Of a DNA stretch of 64,000 nt, positions 15,541 through 25,303 are shown one piece after another. Below the pieces are notes generated by a model, which was not told the DNA's origin, searched no databases, and saw only the letters and a list, made by a program, of their open reading frames with translations. Made by a program: the position numbers and the translations under genes. The DNA lies in the NCBI RefSeq assembly GCF_041435215.1, contig NZ_CP108394.1, positions 1,054,001 through 1,118,000 of the forward strand. Direction: 5' to 3'. The DNA comes from Streptomyces sp. NBC_01314 (GTDB lineage Bacteria; Actinomycetota; Actinomycetes; Streptomycetales; Streptomycetaceae). The stretch's first letter is position 1, and every line of letters begins with the position of its first letter.

Positions 15541-16890
15541 ATGGGAAAGAGGACGCTTCTGCGGGGCCTGACCCTCGCCGTGGCAGCGGTCCTGCCCCTG
15601 TACGGGCCCACGGCGGTGCAGGCGGCACAGTCCGCAGTCACCGCGGCGGTCGCGGTCTGCGGGCACACGAGCGCACAGCCCACGCTGCAGCGTGGATCGA
15701 CAGGAGCCTCGGCGTTCGAGGCGCAGTGCGAGCTCAACCTGGCGACGAAGCCCAGCCGGTACACACCGATCGCGGCGGACGGCACGTACGGGGCGGCGAC
15801 GGAGGCGCGGGTCAAGGAGTTCCAGCGGTGTGCCGGACTGGGCGTGGACGGTGTGCTCGGCCCGAACACCTGGGCCGCGCTGAACACCTGGGCCGCGCAA
15901 CCGCGCGCCTGCGCCGACCAGGGCACGTCGAGTACGGCGCAGGCGGCCCTGTGCGGTCACACCGACACGCGGCCGTCACTGCCACGGGGTGCGAAGGGCA
16001 TCGAGGTCAAGGAGGTTCAGTGCCGTCTGAACCTGGCCATGGAGCCGTTCCACTATCCGCAGCTGACGATCGACGGCGACTTCGGGGGTGGGACGGAGTC
16101 CCGGGTCATCGAGTTCCAGCACTGCGCCAACCTCAGCGCCGACGGCGTCGTGGGCCCCAACACCTGGGCGAAACTGGTGGACTGGTCCGGCCGTAACACG
16201 TACTGCACGCCACCGCGCCCCGCCGGCTACCCGATCGACGGTCTGGACACGGCCAAGTACCAGCACCCCGGTGGTGCGTCGATCGACTGGAAGGCCGTAC
16301 GGGCCTCGGGCGTGGAGTTCGCGACGGTCAAGGCCACCCGGGGCCTGAACGTCACCGACGAATACCTCACCGCCGACCTCCAGGGGGCCAGGGCGGCGGG
16401 ACTGGCCGTCGCGCCCTACCACTTCTACACGGGCACGTCGGCCGACACGGGCGGGGCGCAGGCCGACCGGTTCATCGCCGCCGTGCGAGCGACCGGCTAC
16501 ACCGGGCAGCGTGCGGGCGACCTGCCGCCGATATTCGACCTGGAACGCATGGACGACGGCAGCGGACGCTGTCCCACCTACGGCACGGTGGACGACGCCA
16601 GGACCTGGCTCGACCGGGTGGAGGCGGCCTTCGGCCGCACTCCGATGATCTACACCCAGAAGTCCTTCCTGGACGACTGCCTGGGCTCGACCACCGCCTT
16701 CGCCCGGTATCCGCTGCAACTCGCGGACTACCGCCAGTCGATCACCCAGCCGCCACTGCCGAACGGCTCGACGACCTGGGCGATGTGGCAGTACACCGAC
16801 GCCGCGATCTTCCCCGGCATCCAGGCGCCGGCGACCGCGGACGTGTTCAACGGCACCCAGGCCGATCTGGACCGTCTGGCCAACCGTTGA
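15541..16890 (+). CDS. Secreted GH25 lysozyme with two peptidoglycan-binding domains
   Basis: A 449-residue secreted muramidase. A signal peptide covers residues 1-30 (LTLAVAAVLPLYGPTAVQAA). Two PG_binding_1 repeats follow (about 40-115 and 138-218), each with a Cys pair and DGxxGPNTWA. A GH25 barrel spans about 232-449: it opens with GLDTAKYQ and carries the catalytic DLE in PPIFDLERMDD; AMWQYTD is typical of the last strand. It should cleave the MurNAc-GlcNAc bond outside the cell. AAGAGGGGGA precedes the ATG. It heads a tight four-gene operon with two small secreted proteins and an M15 peptidase (gaps of 26, 58 and 45 bases). Confidence 0.93.
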   Translation: MGKRTLLRGLTLAVAAVLPLYGPTAVQAAQSAVTAAVAVCGHTSAQPTLQRGSTGASAFEAQCELNLATKPSRYTPIAADGTYGAATEARVKEFQRCAGLGVDGVLGPNTWAALNTWAAQPRACADQGTSSTAQAALCGHTDTRPSLPRGAKGIEVKEVQCRLNLAMEPFHYPQLTIDGDFGGGTESRVIEFQHCANLSADGVVGPNTWAKLVDWSGRNTYCTPPRPAGYPIDGLDTAKYQHPGGASIDWKAVRASGVEFATVKATRGLNVTDEYLTADLQGARAAGLAVAPYHFYTGTSADTGGAQADRFIAAVRATGYTGQRAGDLPPIFDLERMDDGSGRCPTYGTVDDARTWLDRVEAAFGRTPMIYTQKSFLDDCLGSTTAFARYPLQLADYRQSITQPPLPNGSTTWAMWQYTDAAIFPGIQAPATADVFNGTQADLDRLANR

Positions 16891-16916
16891 TCCCGACCGG
16901 ACCAAGGAGTACCCCC

Positions 16917-17306
16917 ATGACCACCCGGTTCGCACGCGCGTCCCTCGTCGCACTCCTCGCCACCCTGGGCTTCACCGCTCCGGGGACCGTCTCCGCCTCG
17001 GCCGCCACGGCCGCGACAACCTGTTACGGCGGGGCGGTCACGGTGCGCTACGGGGACGCGGTCGAGTTCGGCCCCTACTCGACCACGAGCCGCTGCCAGG
17101 ACATCAACATGCGTGTCACAGGAGGAACCGCGGACTACGTGAACGCCTGCGTGAAGTTCGCGAAGTCCGGAACCTGCAACCGCTGGACCAAGGTCGGCCG
17201 GAGCTGGACGACCATCGCCACCGACGTCCTGAACGGCAGCAAGTTCACGGTCCCCGCCGGCGTGCCCCTGGAGGGCGACGACGCCGTCATGCAGATCGCC
17301 TTCTGA
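16917..17306 (+). CDS. Small secreted protein, CYGG paralogue 1
   Basis: A 129-residue protein with a signal peptide (SLVALLATLGFTAPGTVSASA, cleavage near residue 32) and a mature domain of about 97 residues. The mature part has four cysteines and the pattern CYGGAVTVRYGD, YSTTSRCQDINMR, NACVKF, SGTCNRW. The next gene encodes a paralogue with the same pattern. I do not recognise a characterised family. The position between a lysozyme and a carboxypeptidase in one operon suggests a wall-associated helper, inhibitor or binding protein. It starts 26 bases after the lysozyme stop with AAGGAG upstream. Confidence 0.8.
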   Translation: MTTRFARASLVALLATLGFTAPGTVSASAATAATTCYGGAVTVRYGDAVEFGPYSTTSRCQDINMRVTGGTADYVNACVKFAKSGTCNRWTKVGRSWTTIATDVLNGSKFTVPAGVPLEGDDAVMQIAF

Positions 17307-17364
17307 CGCCCTCACCCGACACCTCACCGACCCCTCAGCGACCCCTTACCGAACGGACACCACC

Positions 17365-17781
17365 ATGAGACGCAGCAAGGCGTACGCCTCGGCGCTGTTC
17401 ACCGCCGCCGCGTTGTTGGGAGCGGGCGTCGCGCCCGCCTCCGCGCAGTCCTCGGCCGCCGCCGTCAGCTGCTACGGCGGCGCGAAGACCCTGACGTACA
17501 AGTACTCCGCGGCTGTCAGGGAGTACGGCACCTACACCACGTCCTCGCGGTGCGGCGACATCAACATGCGGCTCATCACGGACGAGCCGGGGGTGTTCCT
17601 GGACGCCTGTGTGGTGTTCGTCGACCACACCACCACGTGCAACCACGACAACACGTACTCCCGTCACGGCACAAGCTGGGCCACCGTCGCCACCGACGTC
17701 AAGGACGGCACCCACTTCGTCCTGCGCGTGCACGCCTACGACACCGACGCGCAGAACGTCACGTTCCAGATCGCCTACTGA
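17365..17781 (+). CDS. Small secreted protein, CYGG paralogue 2
   Basis: A 138-residue protein with a signal peptide (ALFTAAALLGAGVAPASA, cleavage near 27) and a mature domain parallel to the preceding gene: CYGGAKTLTYKY, GTYTTSSRCGDINMRL, DACVVFVDHTTTC, then a C-terminal strand VTFQIAY matching AVMQIAF. The shared cysteines and the motif YxTxSRCxDINMR show tandem duplication followed by strong divergence (the loop after the second Cys differs in length). The function is unknown. The gap to the next gene is 45 bases, so it belongs to the same operon. Confidence 0.8.
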   Translation: MRRSKAYASALFTAAALLGAGVAPASAQSSAAAVSCYGGAKTLTYKYSAAVREYGTYTTSSRCGDINMRLITDEPGVFLDACVVFVDHTTTCNHDNTYSRHGTSWATVATDVKDGTHFVLRVHAYDTDAQNVTFQIAY

Positions 17782-17826
17782 CCTCCTCCGCACCACCGTT
17801 CCCACGTTTGCGAAAGGTACAACCCG

Positions 17827-18576
17827 ATGACTTCCTCCTTCCGTCCCGTCAACCGCCGCACCATGTTGCGGGGCACGCTGGCCGTCGGTACCGGCGTCGC
17901 GTTCGGTCAGCTGCTGTTCACGGGCACCGCACAGGCCTATGCGTGGTCGCGCACCCTGAACCAGGGCGACAACGGCTCCGATGTGACCGAACTGCAGATC
18001 AGAGTCGCCGGCTGGGCAGCGGACAGCGCCAGCCACAGCCGGGTCGGCATCGACGGGGACTTCGGTTCCGGCACGGCCGCGGCCGTACGCCGGTTCCAGG
18101 CGGCGTACGGCCTCACCGCCGACGGCATCGCCGGACCCAACACCCAGGCGAAGCTCAACGCTCTGGAGCAGTCGGACGGCTCCACGGCACACTTCAACTG
18201 GACGGAGTTCGTGGACCAGTCGAGCGGCAACTTCAACGGCGGCAAGCTGAGCGCGGCGCAGGTGAAGGAGAACGCCCGCCGTTGTATGTACAAGCTGGAG
18301 GCGCTGCGCAAGAAGCTGGGCGACAAGCCGATCACGGTCAACTCCGGCTTCCGCAGCATCGCGCACAACGCCGAGATCGGCGGGGCCAGCGACAGCATGC
18401 ACCTGTACGGCACCGCGGCCGACCTCGACGTGCCCGGCGTGGCCACCAAGACCGTCTACCAGAAGGCGGAGACCTGCGGGTTCTCCGGGCTGGAGAGGTA
18501 CACCGTCGACCACCAGCACGTCGACAGCAGGGCTGACCTCGGGCGCGACTGGTGGTGGGAGAGCGGCACGATCTGA
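17827..18576 (+). CDS. Tat-exported M15 D-Ala-D-Ala carboxypeptidase with PG-binding domain
   Basis: A 249-residue protein. The N-terminus has a twin-arginine signal (NRRTMLRGTLAVGTGVAFGQ). Residues about 45-118 are a PG_binding_1 domain (LNQGDNGSDVTELQIR to DGIAGPNTQAKL). Residues about 125-249 are an M15-type zinc peptidase with SMHLYGTAADLD (His and Asp zinc ligands) and DHQHVD (third ligand). This arrangement is that of the Streptomyces albus G zinc DD-peptidase. It should trim stem peptides while the operon's GH25 enzyme cuts glycan. A 19-bp hairpin follows. Confidence 0.92.
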   Translation: MTSSFRPVNRRTMLRGTLAVGTGVAFGQLLFTGTAQAYAWSRTLNQGDNGSDVTELQIRVAGWAADSASHSRVGIDGDFGSGTAAAVRRFQAAYGLTADGIAGPNTQAKLNALEQSDGSTAHFNWTEFVDQSSGNFNGGKLSAAQVKENARRCMYKLEALRKKLGDKPITVNSGFRSIAHNAEIGGASDSMHLYGTAADLDVPGVATKTVYQKAETCGFSGLERYTVDHQHVDSRADLGRDWWWESGTI

Positions 18577-18600
18577 CGCCGGCCCCCGAACGATCCGGAG

Positions 18601-18644
18601 CCGGGAGCCTCGGGGACCGTCGCGGCGGTCCCCGAGGCTCCCGG
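18601..18644. terminator. 19-bp perfect hairpin between convergent genes
   Basis: Arms 18601-18619 and 18626-18644 are perfectly complementary with a 6-base loop. It separates the wall-lysis operon from the convergent HTH membrane protein gene and can serve both. Confidence 0.85.
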
Positions 18645-18647
18645 GCC

Positions 18648-19811
18648 TCAGCTCTTCGGGGTGTCCTTCAGCGCCGCCTCGCAGGAGGGCCAGTCGTGGA
18701 AGTCACGTCGGACGCTCCACAGACGGTGGGCCGCCTTGATGTTCCACTCCGGGTCGAACGCCCGCAGCGCCGTGCCGTCGAGCTCCCGCAGGCGGCGGTC
18801 GGAGATCTGGAACACGCCCCAGTTGCGACTGCCGTTGGTGTTGGGCAGGACCCACAGCGGGTCGAGGAACGACGAGCAGCGGGCGATGCCCACGGCGGTG
18901 TCGGGATCCTCGACGAACACCTCACGGATCCGCTTCGTCACCTTCGCCGACGACCAGGTCGCCATACTCGCCTTCTGTGCGTACAGCGCCTTCTTGGTGG
19001 CCTCGTCGACGACGCTTCTGGCCGGCACACCCGCCAGCACCTGGAACGCGGTCAGTCTGCGCAGGGTCTCCGGCCCGAAGTCCCCGTCGACGGCGAGCTT
19101 GCCCTTCGCCCTGGTCAACAGGGTCTGGACCTCGCGCACGCACTCGTCGTGCTGCCCCATGCTCACCGATTCGCACGCCGGTGAGTACAGCAACCTGCCG
19201 TCTGCCGCCGGTGAGGCACCGGCGGGAGCCCCTGCGGGCAACCACACCAATCCGGCCACCAGGACCACAGCCACCACGGCGGCCAGTATCGAGAAGCGGG
19301 AGGTCAGCTTCTCGGGCACCCGCAGCCGTCGCGGCTTCTCGGCCTCGTCGGAAACGATCTCCGGCGGGGTGACGTCGTCCGGTCCGGGGCTCGTCGGCGC
19401 GGGCATGGCAGGCTCCGCAGGCCCAGGAGTCACCCGCACGGCCACGGCAGGTTCATCCGAAGGCGGTGTCGGTATCGGTGTTGATATCGGCGTCGGTATC
19501 GGTATCGGTTCCGGGTTCTCCTTGACGGTCACGGCCGGTACGTCCCGGTCGGTGTCCGCCAGCGCCCACAGCCGGTGGAGTTCGCGGAGTTCCTCCGCAC
19601 TGGCACCGCACACCTTGGCGAAGGCGTGCACCACCCGGTAGTCCGTCGGAACGCTGAGGCCGGAGCAGTACCGATGCAGGCTGGAACCGCTGACGCCGGC
19701 CTCCTTGCCGAGGCGGTCGTAACCCCGGCCACTGCGGTCCTTCAACATCCGAAGGCAGGCGGCAAACTTTTCCGTATGCGGTGAGGCAACCACACATCCA
19801 CCCTTGCTCAA
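18648..19811 (-). CDS. HTH - transmembrane - PG-binding - lysozyme-like protein lacking catalytic Glu
   Basis: A 387-residue one-polypeptide membrane protein. Residues about 12-75 form an XRE-like HTH of the Streptomyces type (LKDRSGRGYDRLGKEAGVSG). A Pro/Thr/Ile-rich linker follows (about 95-150), then one membrane segment (about 174-193), a PG_binding domain (about 210-280) and a lysozyme/SLT-like domain (about 290-387; DTAVGIARC, NWGVFQISD, NIKAAHRLW). In active SLT lysozymes the residue after ARC is the catalytic Glu; here it is Ser313 (ARCSSFLDP). It may therefore bind, not cut, peptidoglycan and pass the signal to the cytoplasmic HTH. The start is TTG at 19811 or the nearby GTG codons. 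Confidence 0.82.
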   Translation of the reverse strand: MSKGGCVVASPHTEKFAACLRMLKDRSGRGYDRLGKEAGVSGSSLHRYCSGLSVPTDYRVVHAFAKVCGASAEELRELHRLWALADTDRDVPAVTVKENPEPIPIPTPISTPIPTPPSDEPAVAVRVTPGPAEPAMPAPTSPGPDDVTPPEIVSDEAEKPRRLRVPEKLTSRFSILAAVVAVVLVAGLVWLPAGAPAGASPAADGRLLYSPACESVSMGQHDECVREVQTLLTRAKGKLAVDGDFGPETLRRLTAFQVLAGVPARSVVDEATKKALYAQKASMATWSSAKVTKRIREVFVEDPDTAVGIARCSSFLDPLWVLPNTNGSRNWGVFQISDRRLRELDGTALRAFDPEWNIKAAHRLWSVRRDFHDWPSCEAALKDTPKS

Positions 19812-19974
19812 ACCCCTACTGACGGGTAGAAGCTACACCGCGAAAAGCGGCGCGTACGCCCATTCGCAGCGTTGGTGCGATCGTCAACGACCTTTTGAAT
19901 GACGGTACTTGAGAAAGTGTCAACCAGCAGCACCCGCCGTGGCGATGGCACCCGGACCGAAAGGCCCGTCCGCG

Positions 19975-21615
<1,641 letters not shown>

Positions 21616-21869
21616 GTCCCCGCTCCTCCGGTCGACCGCTGAGTACGGTCCTCATTCTCCCCTGCCCGGCGCACCGCGACGCACGCGCATCGGGCAGCTG
21701 TTGCGACGGGTGTGCGACGGGTGCCGGTCGGGGGCGTCGGGAGTGCCCGATCCTGCCCGGGAGGTTCACGCCGCCGAGGCCGCCGTGGCCGCCGTCATGG
21801 TTCCCTTCGGCCAGGGCGCTGGCGACGACTCTGCGCGAGGTGCCCTCGGCCGGTGTCAACTGCTGGACC

Positions 21870-22162
21870 TCGGCCGCCTGGCCACCCTGGACCGGCCTGG
21901 TCACCGGACCTCGGATGCCCGGCCTGCACGTCCTGGACAGCCTCGGCTCCGGCGAGGCTTCGCCGCCGGTCTCGTTTACAGTCACCTGGCTGCGGACAGC
22001 GACCGGCCGGGCCAGTTGACGACCGCTTGTCCGAGACGGGCCGTCGCCTACGGCACCGTGCACGGCGCGCTCACCATGACCACCCCCGGGGACGTCTCCA
22101 TGGCCTCGCCGGCCGCGGTCGAGGCGCTCATCGCCGACGGCTCGGCCTCCGTCAGACGCTGA
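21870..22162 (+). pseudogene. C-terminal remnant of a PfkB-family sugar kinase, frameshifted
   Basis: In one frame the sequence reads MPGLHVLDSLGSGEA, the PfkB signature that normally continues DSxGAGDxFxAG. The continuation FAAGLVYSHLAADSDRPG is found in the next frame, so one base appears to be missing near 21958. The second frame then ends with a normal kinase tail: AVAYGTVHGALTMTTPGD, SMASPAAVEALI and a TGA stop. The catalytic Asp of GAGD is Glu here. No N-terminal half is present upstream. It is a broken, truncated gene of the 2-keto-3-deoxygluconate or ribokinase type. The left limit is approximate. The 250 bases before it (from 21616) contain no recognised gene. Confidence 0.7.
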
Positions 22163-22305
22163 CCTACCACCGGGTGACCACACCAGCCGCCTTCGGAGCA
22201 CAGGTGAGGCATCGCACCATCGGGCGCCGGAAGATCACGAAGACCTCCGCCCCGACCTGTCGGCCCACTGAGCCAGTACGCCGGGTCACGAGCGCCTGCT
22301 CGCCC

Positions 22306-23136
22306 TCACCAGGAGGAGTAGGGCGGGGAAGAGTGCTGCGCGGGGTTGTTGTTTCCGGAGTCGTGCGGTGCGCGTGCGGGTACGGCCCGCCTCCAGTCGT
22401 CGTCGTCGCCGAGCACCATGTCGGGGTCGAACATGACGATGACGGCAGCGACCAGGAGGACGACGAGCGGGCCCGCGACCATCGCCAGGAGGAACGACAG
22501 CAGGTCGGCGGAGGACTGCGAGACGGCGGACCGGCCCGTGAGGTGCACGGAGACGGCCGCCATGCCGGTGTAGTGCATGCCGGTCACGGCCACGCCCATG
22601 ACCAGGCTCGCTCCCAGACTGGCCCAAAGGGTGTGGATGGAGACCGCCGCCCACAGGGCCGCCGTGGCGGCCGCGATGGCGATGACGACGGACAGGACCA
22701 CTGTCCACTCTTCGTAGTGGACCGTGCCGTTGGTGTGGATGGCGGCCATGCCCAGGTAGTGCATGGCCGCGACACCGAGGCCGGTGACCGCGCCCGCCGT
22801 CACCAGCGTCATCGGGGAACCGCCTCGGTAGCCCACGAGGAACACGCCGAGGGCGACGACACCGATCGCGACAGCGAGGCTGAGGACCGTCTTTGTCAGG
22901 TCGTAGCCGACCAGCGCGCCCTGGACGCTGAAGCCGATCATCGCGATGAAGTGCATGGTCCAGATGCCGCAGCCGATCGAGATCGCGCCCAGGCTCAGCC
23001 ACCCCGCCCTGCGGTGTGGTCGCCGCAGCGACCTTGTCGTGCACCGCAGCCCGAGCGCCGCCCCGAGGCACGCCATCAGATAGGCGGCGACCGGGGTCGC
23101 GGCGCCGTAATAGAAATTGGAGACGGTGGCGTTCAA
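22306..23136 (-). CDS. MHYT-domain membrane sensor protein
   Basis: A 276-residue protein with seven membrane segments and three copies of the MHYT signature: WTMHFIAMIGF (about 60-70), AAMHYLGMAAI (about 123-133) and TGMHYTGMAAV (about 187-197). MHYT domains are thought to bind copper and to sense oxygen, CO or NO. Here there is no attached GGDEF, EAL or kinase domain, only a polar C-terminal tail of about 45 residues (SPPYSSW end), so it may signal through a partner or act in metal insertion. The start is TTG at 23136 with GGAAG upstream. Confidence 0.88.
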   Translation of the reverse strand: MNATVSNFYYGAATPVAAYLMACLGAALGLRCTTRSLRRPHRRAGWLSLGAISIGCGIWTMHFIAMIGFSVQGALVGYDLTKTVLSLAVAIGVVALGVFLVGYRGGSPMTLVTAGAVTGLGVAAMHYLGMAAIHTNGTVHYEEWTVVLSVVIAIAAATAALWAAVSIHTLWASLGASLVMGVAVTGMHYTGMAAVSVHLTGRSAVSQSSADLLSFLLAMVAGPLVVLLVAAVIVMFDPDMVLGDDDDWRRAVPARAPHDSGNNNPAQHSSPPYSSW

Positions 23137-23958
23137 CTCAGCTTCCCTTCACATGCATGACGGCAGGCAGCGGCAGCACCGAGACACGGTGTGCCGGCCC
23201 AATGGTGTGGCGCACACACCCGCCACGCTGCGGGCCGGACCGTCCCGGACCGGTACCCGGACTTCCCACTCCTCGGCAGCCGCCAAGGGAATGCTGGAGA
23301 TCTGGCCACAAGGCCGACTGAAAGACTGAACGGAGCCCCTTCTCCCCCTCCCCCGGCGCACGTCGCGGTGCGCTTCGGCCTGGCGGCGATCACCGGACCA
23401 CACGGCAGTCCTGCCAAGAGGCAGGGCGCGCGGACCGGGCGATCAGATCAAGCCACCCGACCAAGTTGTACATGATTCAACCATACGCAGCGCACGATGC
23501 CCCCACACCGAAGGGCGGCGATCTCCGGATCGCCCCGGGAATCGGTTCCTGAGCGCCGCCGAAGGCCGCTGAACGCCGCTGAACGCCGAGGAAGCGTGGG
23601 CCGGCTCGGCCTTCGACCTGTGTCGAAGTTCACGGTGGAGCCGCGAGCACGACTCGGATCTCCCGGCTCGCCGACCACTCGGCGTTCGGCGAGCGGCGGA
23701 GTGCGTGGCATGGCTGCTGGGGCCGTGTCCCGCACCGGTCGGCGACGGCCCGGTCGGATCAGTCGCGTCAGAACGAAGCGGATCGCCTGGGCGACCAGGC
23801 GGGGGATCGGCTCGGCACGGGTGACGCGGCGCCGAACGTGGTCACCGGGGCTGCCACGTCGACCCCGGCTCGCCGCAGTGTTCGCACGAACGATCCCGGT
23901 AGGAAACAGTGCCACCGCGTCCGGGGCCGCTCGTACCGGAGTTTCGGTGGCGAGGGCT
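23137..23958. other. Intergenic stretch of about 820 bases with no recognised gene
   Basis: Only arginine-rich frames without ribosome binding sites are present on either strand, and no domain motif was recognised. Short tandem similarity (GAACGCCGCTGAACGCCG) occurs near 23570. It is downstream of the FAD hydroxylase (minus strand) and upstream of the MHYT gene start, so it must contain the MHYT promoter. It may hold decayed sequence. Confidence 0.4.
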
Positions 23959-25158
23959 TCACGCCGAGGCCGAGACGGCGACCTCGGGGTCGTACTCGTA
24001 GATCCAGCCGTTCGCCCTGAGTGGGTCGGCCTGCGAGTACTCCAGGTCGCGTGCCTGCTGCTCGGGGCCGTCCGGGAGGTGGTTGATGCGCGACCTTCCG
24101 TGCGACATCTCCTGCAGGCGTGCCGTGCGGGGTCGACGCAGGTCTTCGTAACGCCCCAGCGCCGCGATCGGGTTGTCCGGGTGCGCCGCGAGGCAAAGGG
24201 CCAGGACGGCGCCGTCCTCGATCGCCTGCGCGGCGCCCTGGGCGAAGAAGGGGAACATCGGGTGGGCCGCGTCACCCAGCAGGGTCGCGTTGCCACGGTT
24301 CCAGTGGCCGAGGGGTTCGCGGTCGAGCAACGCCCAGCGCCCCGGCGTGTCGGCCGCCGTGATCAACTCCACCAGACGCGGATCCCAGCCGGCGAACTCG
24401 TCGAGCAGTGCCTCGACGGTCGCGGTGGCCGTCCATGACTCGACACTGTTGGCTCCGGCAGGTGCGAAGGCGACGAGGTTGACGTACTCCTCGCCGGAGA
24501 CCGGGTAGTGCACGAGGTGGTGTTCGGGGCCGATCCAGAGGGTCTGGGCGCGCCGCTTGGCGAAGTCGGGGGCCTTGTCCGCCGGTACGAGGGCCCGGAA
24601 GGCGCAGATGCCTGACTCCCTGGCGTGCGTCGGCCCGACGACGGCGCCGCGCACCCGTGAGTGGACCCCGTCCGCGCCGATGAGGATGTCCGGGCGGACC
24701 GTCTCACCGTCCTCGAACCGAAGAACCGCCTGGTCGCCCTCGAAGTCGACCGCGACACAGCGCCGGCCGAGGTGGACCGAGTGTGCGGGGACGGCCGACC
24801 TCAGGGCGTCGAGCAGGTCGGCACGGTGGGCGGCATAGGTGTGCTCGCCGTACAGGCGCACGCACGCCTCTGCCAGGTTCTCCGCGGAGAGGACGGCGCC
24901 GTTCTCCCAGCGCCGGAACTCCCAACCGGTCTCCATCCGGACCGCGCGTCCGACGAACCGGTCCAGCACGCCGAGACGGCGGAGCAGACGGGCGGCGTTG
25001 GGCGCGATCACGAGGCCGGCCCCCACCTCGGTCAGGGCCGCGGCCTGCTCGTAGACGTCACTGCCGAAGCCCTGTTCCCGCAGGAACGCCGCCGCGGCGA
25101 GGCCTCCGATGCCACCGCCGAGGATCGCGATCCTGGGGCCGTCTTCTGTACGCGTCAT
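23959..25158 (-). CDS. FAD-dependent aromatic monooxygenase (salicylate hydroxylase-like)
   Basis: A 399-residue group A flavoprotein hydroxylase. The dinucleotide-binding motif is ILGGGIGGLAAAAFLR (about 11-26), the middle motif is DILIGADGVHSRVRGAV (about 158-174) and the FAD ribityl motif is LLGDAAHPMFPFFAQGAA (about 293-310). Relatives hydroxylate or decarboxylate salicylate, 3-hydroxybenzoate or 6-hydroxynicotinate with NAD(P)H and oxygen. GGGAG precedes the ATG. It is divergent from an IclR regulator and close to pcaIJF, which suggests that its product enters the beta-ketoadipate route; the exact substrate is not determined. Confidence 0.88.
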   Translation of the reverse strand: MTRTEDGPRIAILGGGIGGLAAAAFLREQGFGSDVYEQAAALTEVGAGLVIAPNAARLLRRLGVLDRFVGRAVRMETGWEFRRWENGAVLSAENLAEACVRLYGEHTYAAHRADLLDALRSAVPAHSVHLGRRCVAVDFEGDQAVLRFEDGETVRPDILIGADGVHSRVRGAVVGPTHARESGICAFRALVPADKAPDFAKRRAQTLWIGPEHHLVHYPVSGEEYVNLVAFAPAGANSVESWTATATVEALLDEFAGWDPRLVELITAADTPGRWALLDREPLGHWNRGNATLLGDAAHPMFPFFAQGAAQAIEDGAVLALCLAAHPDNPIAALGRYEDLRRPRTARLQEMSHGRSRINHLPDGPEQQARDLEYSQADPLRANGWIYEYDPEVAVSASA

Positions 25159-25303
25159 GCTCTTTCACTCCCGTGGACCTTGAGCGAGGTGACAACTGGC
25201 TACGCTCAAGGGTTCGGCAAGGAATGCATTGGAAGAACAACTTCATCCGTCCAACGAACATTGGAGCTAGAGTGAACCGGGTCACACGACGAAGGAGAGG
25301 CCC

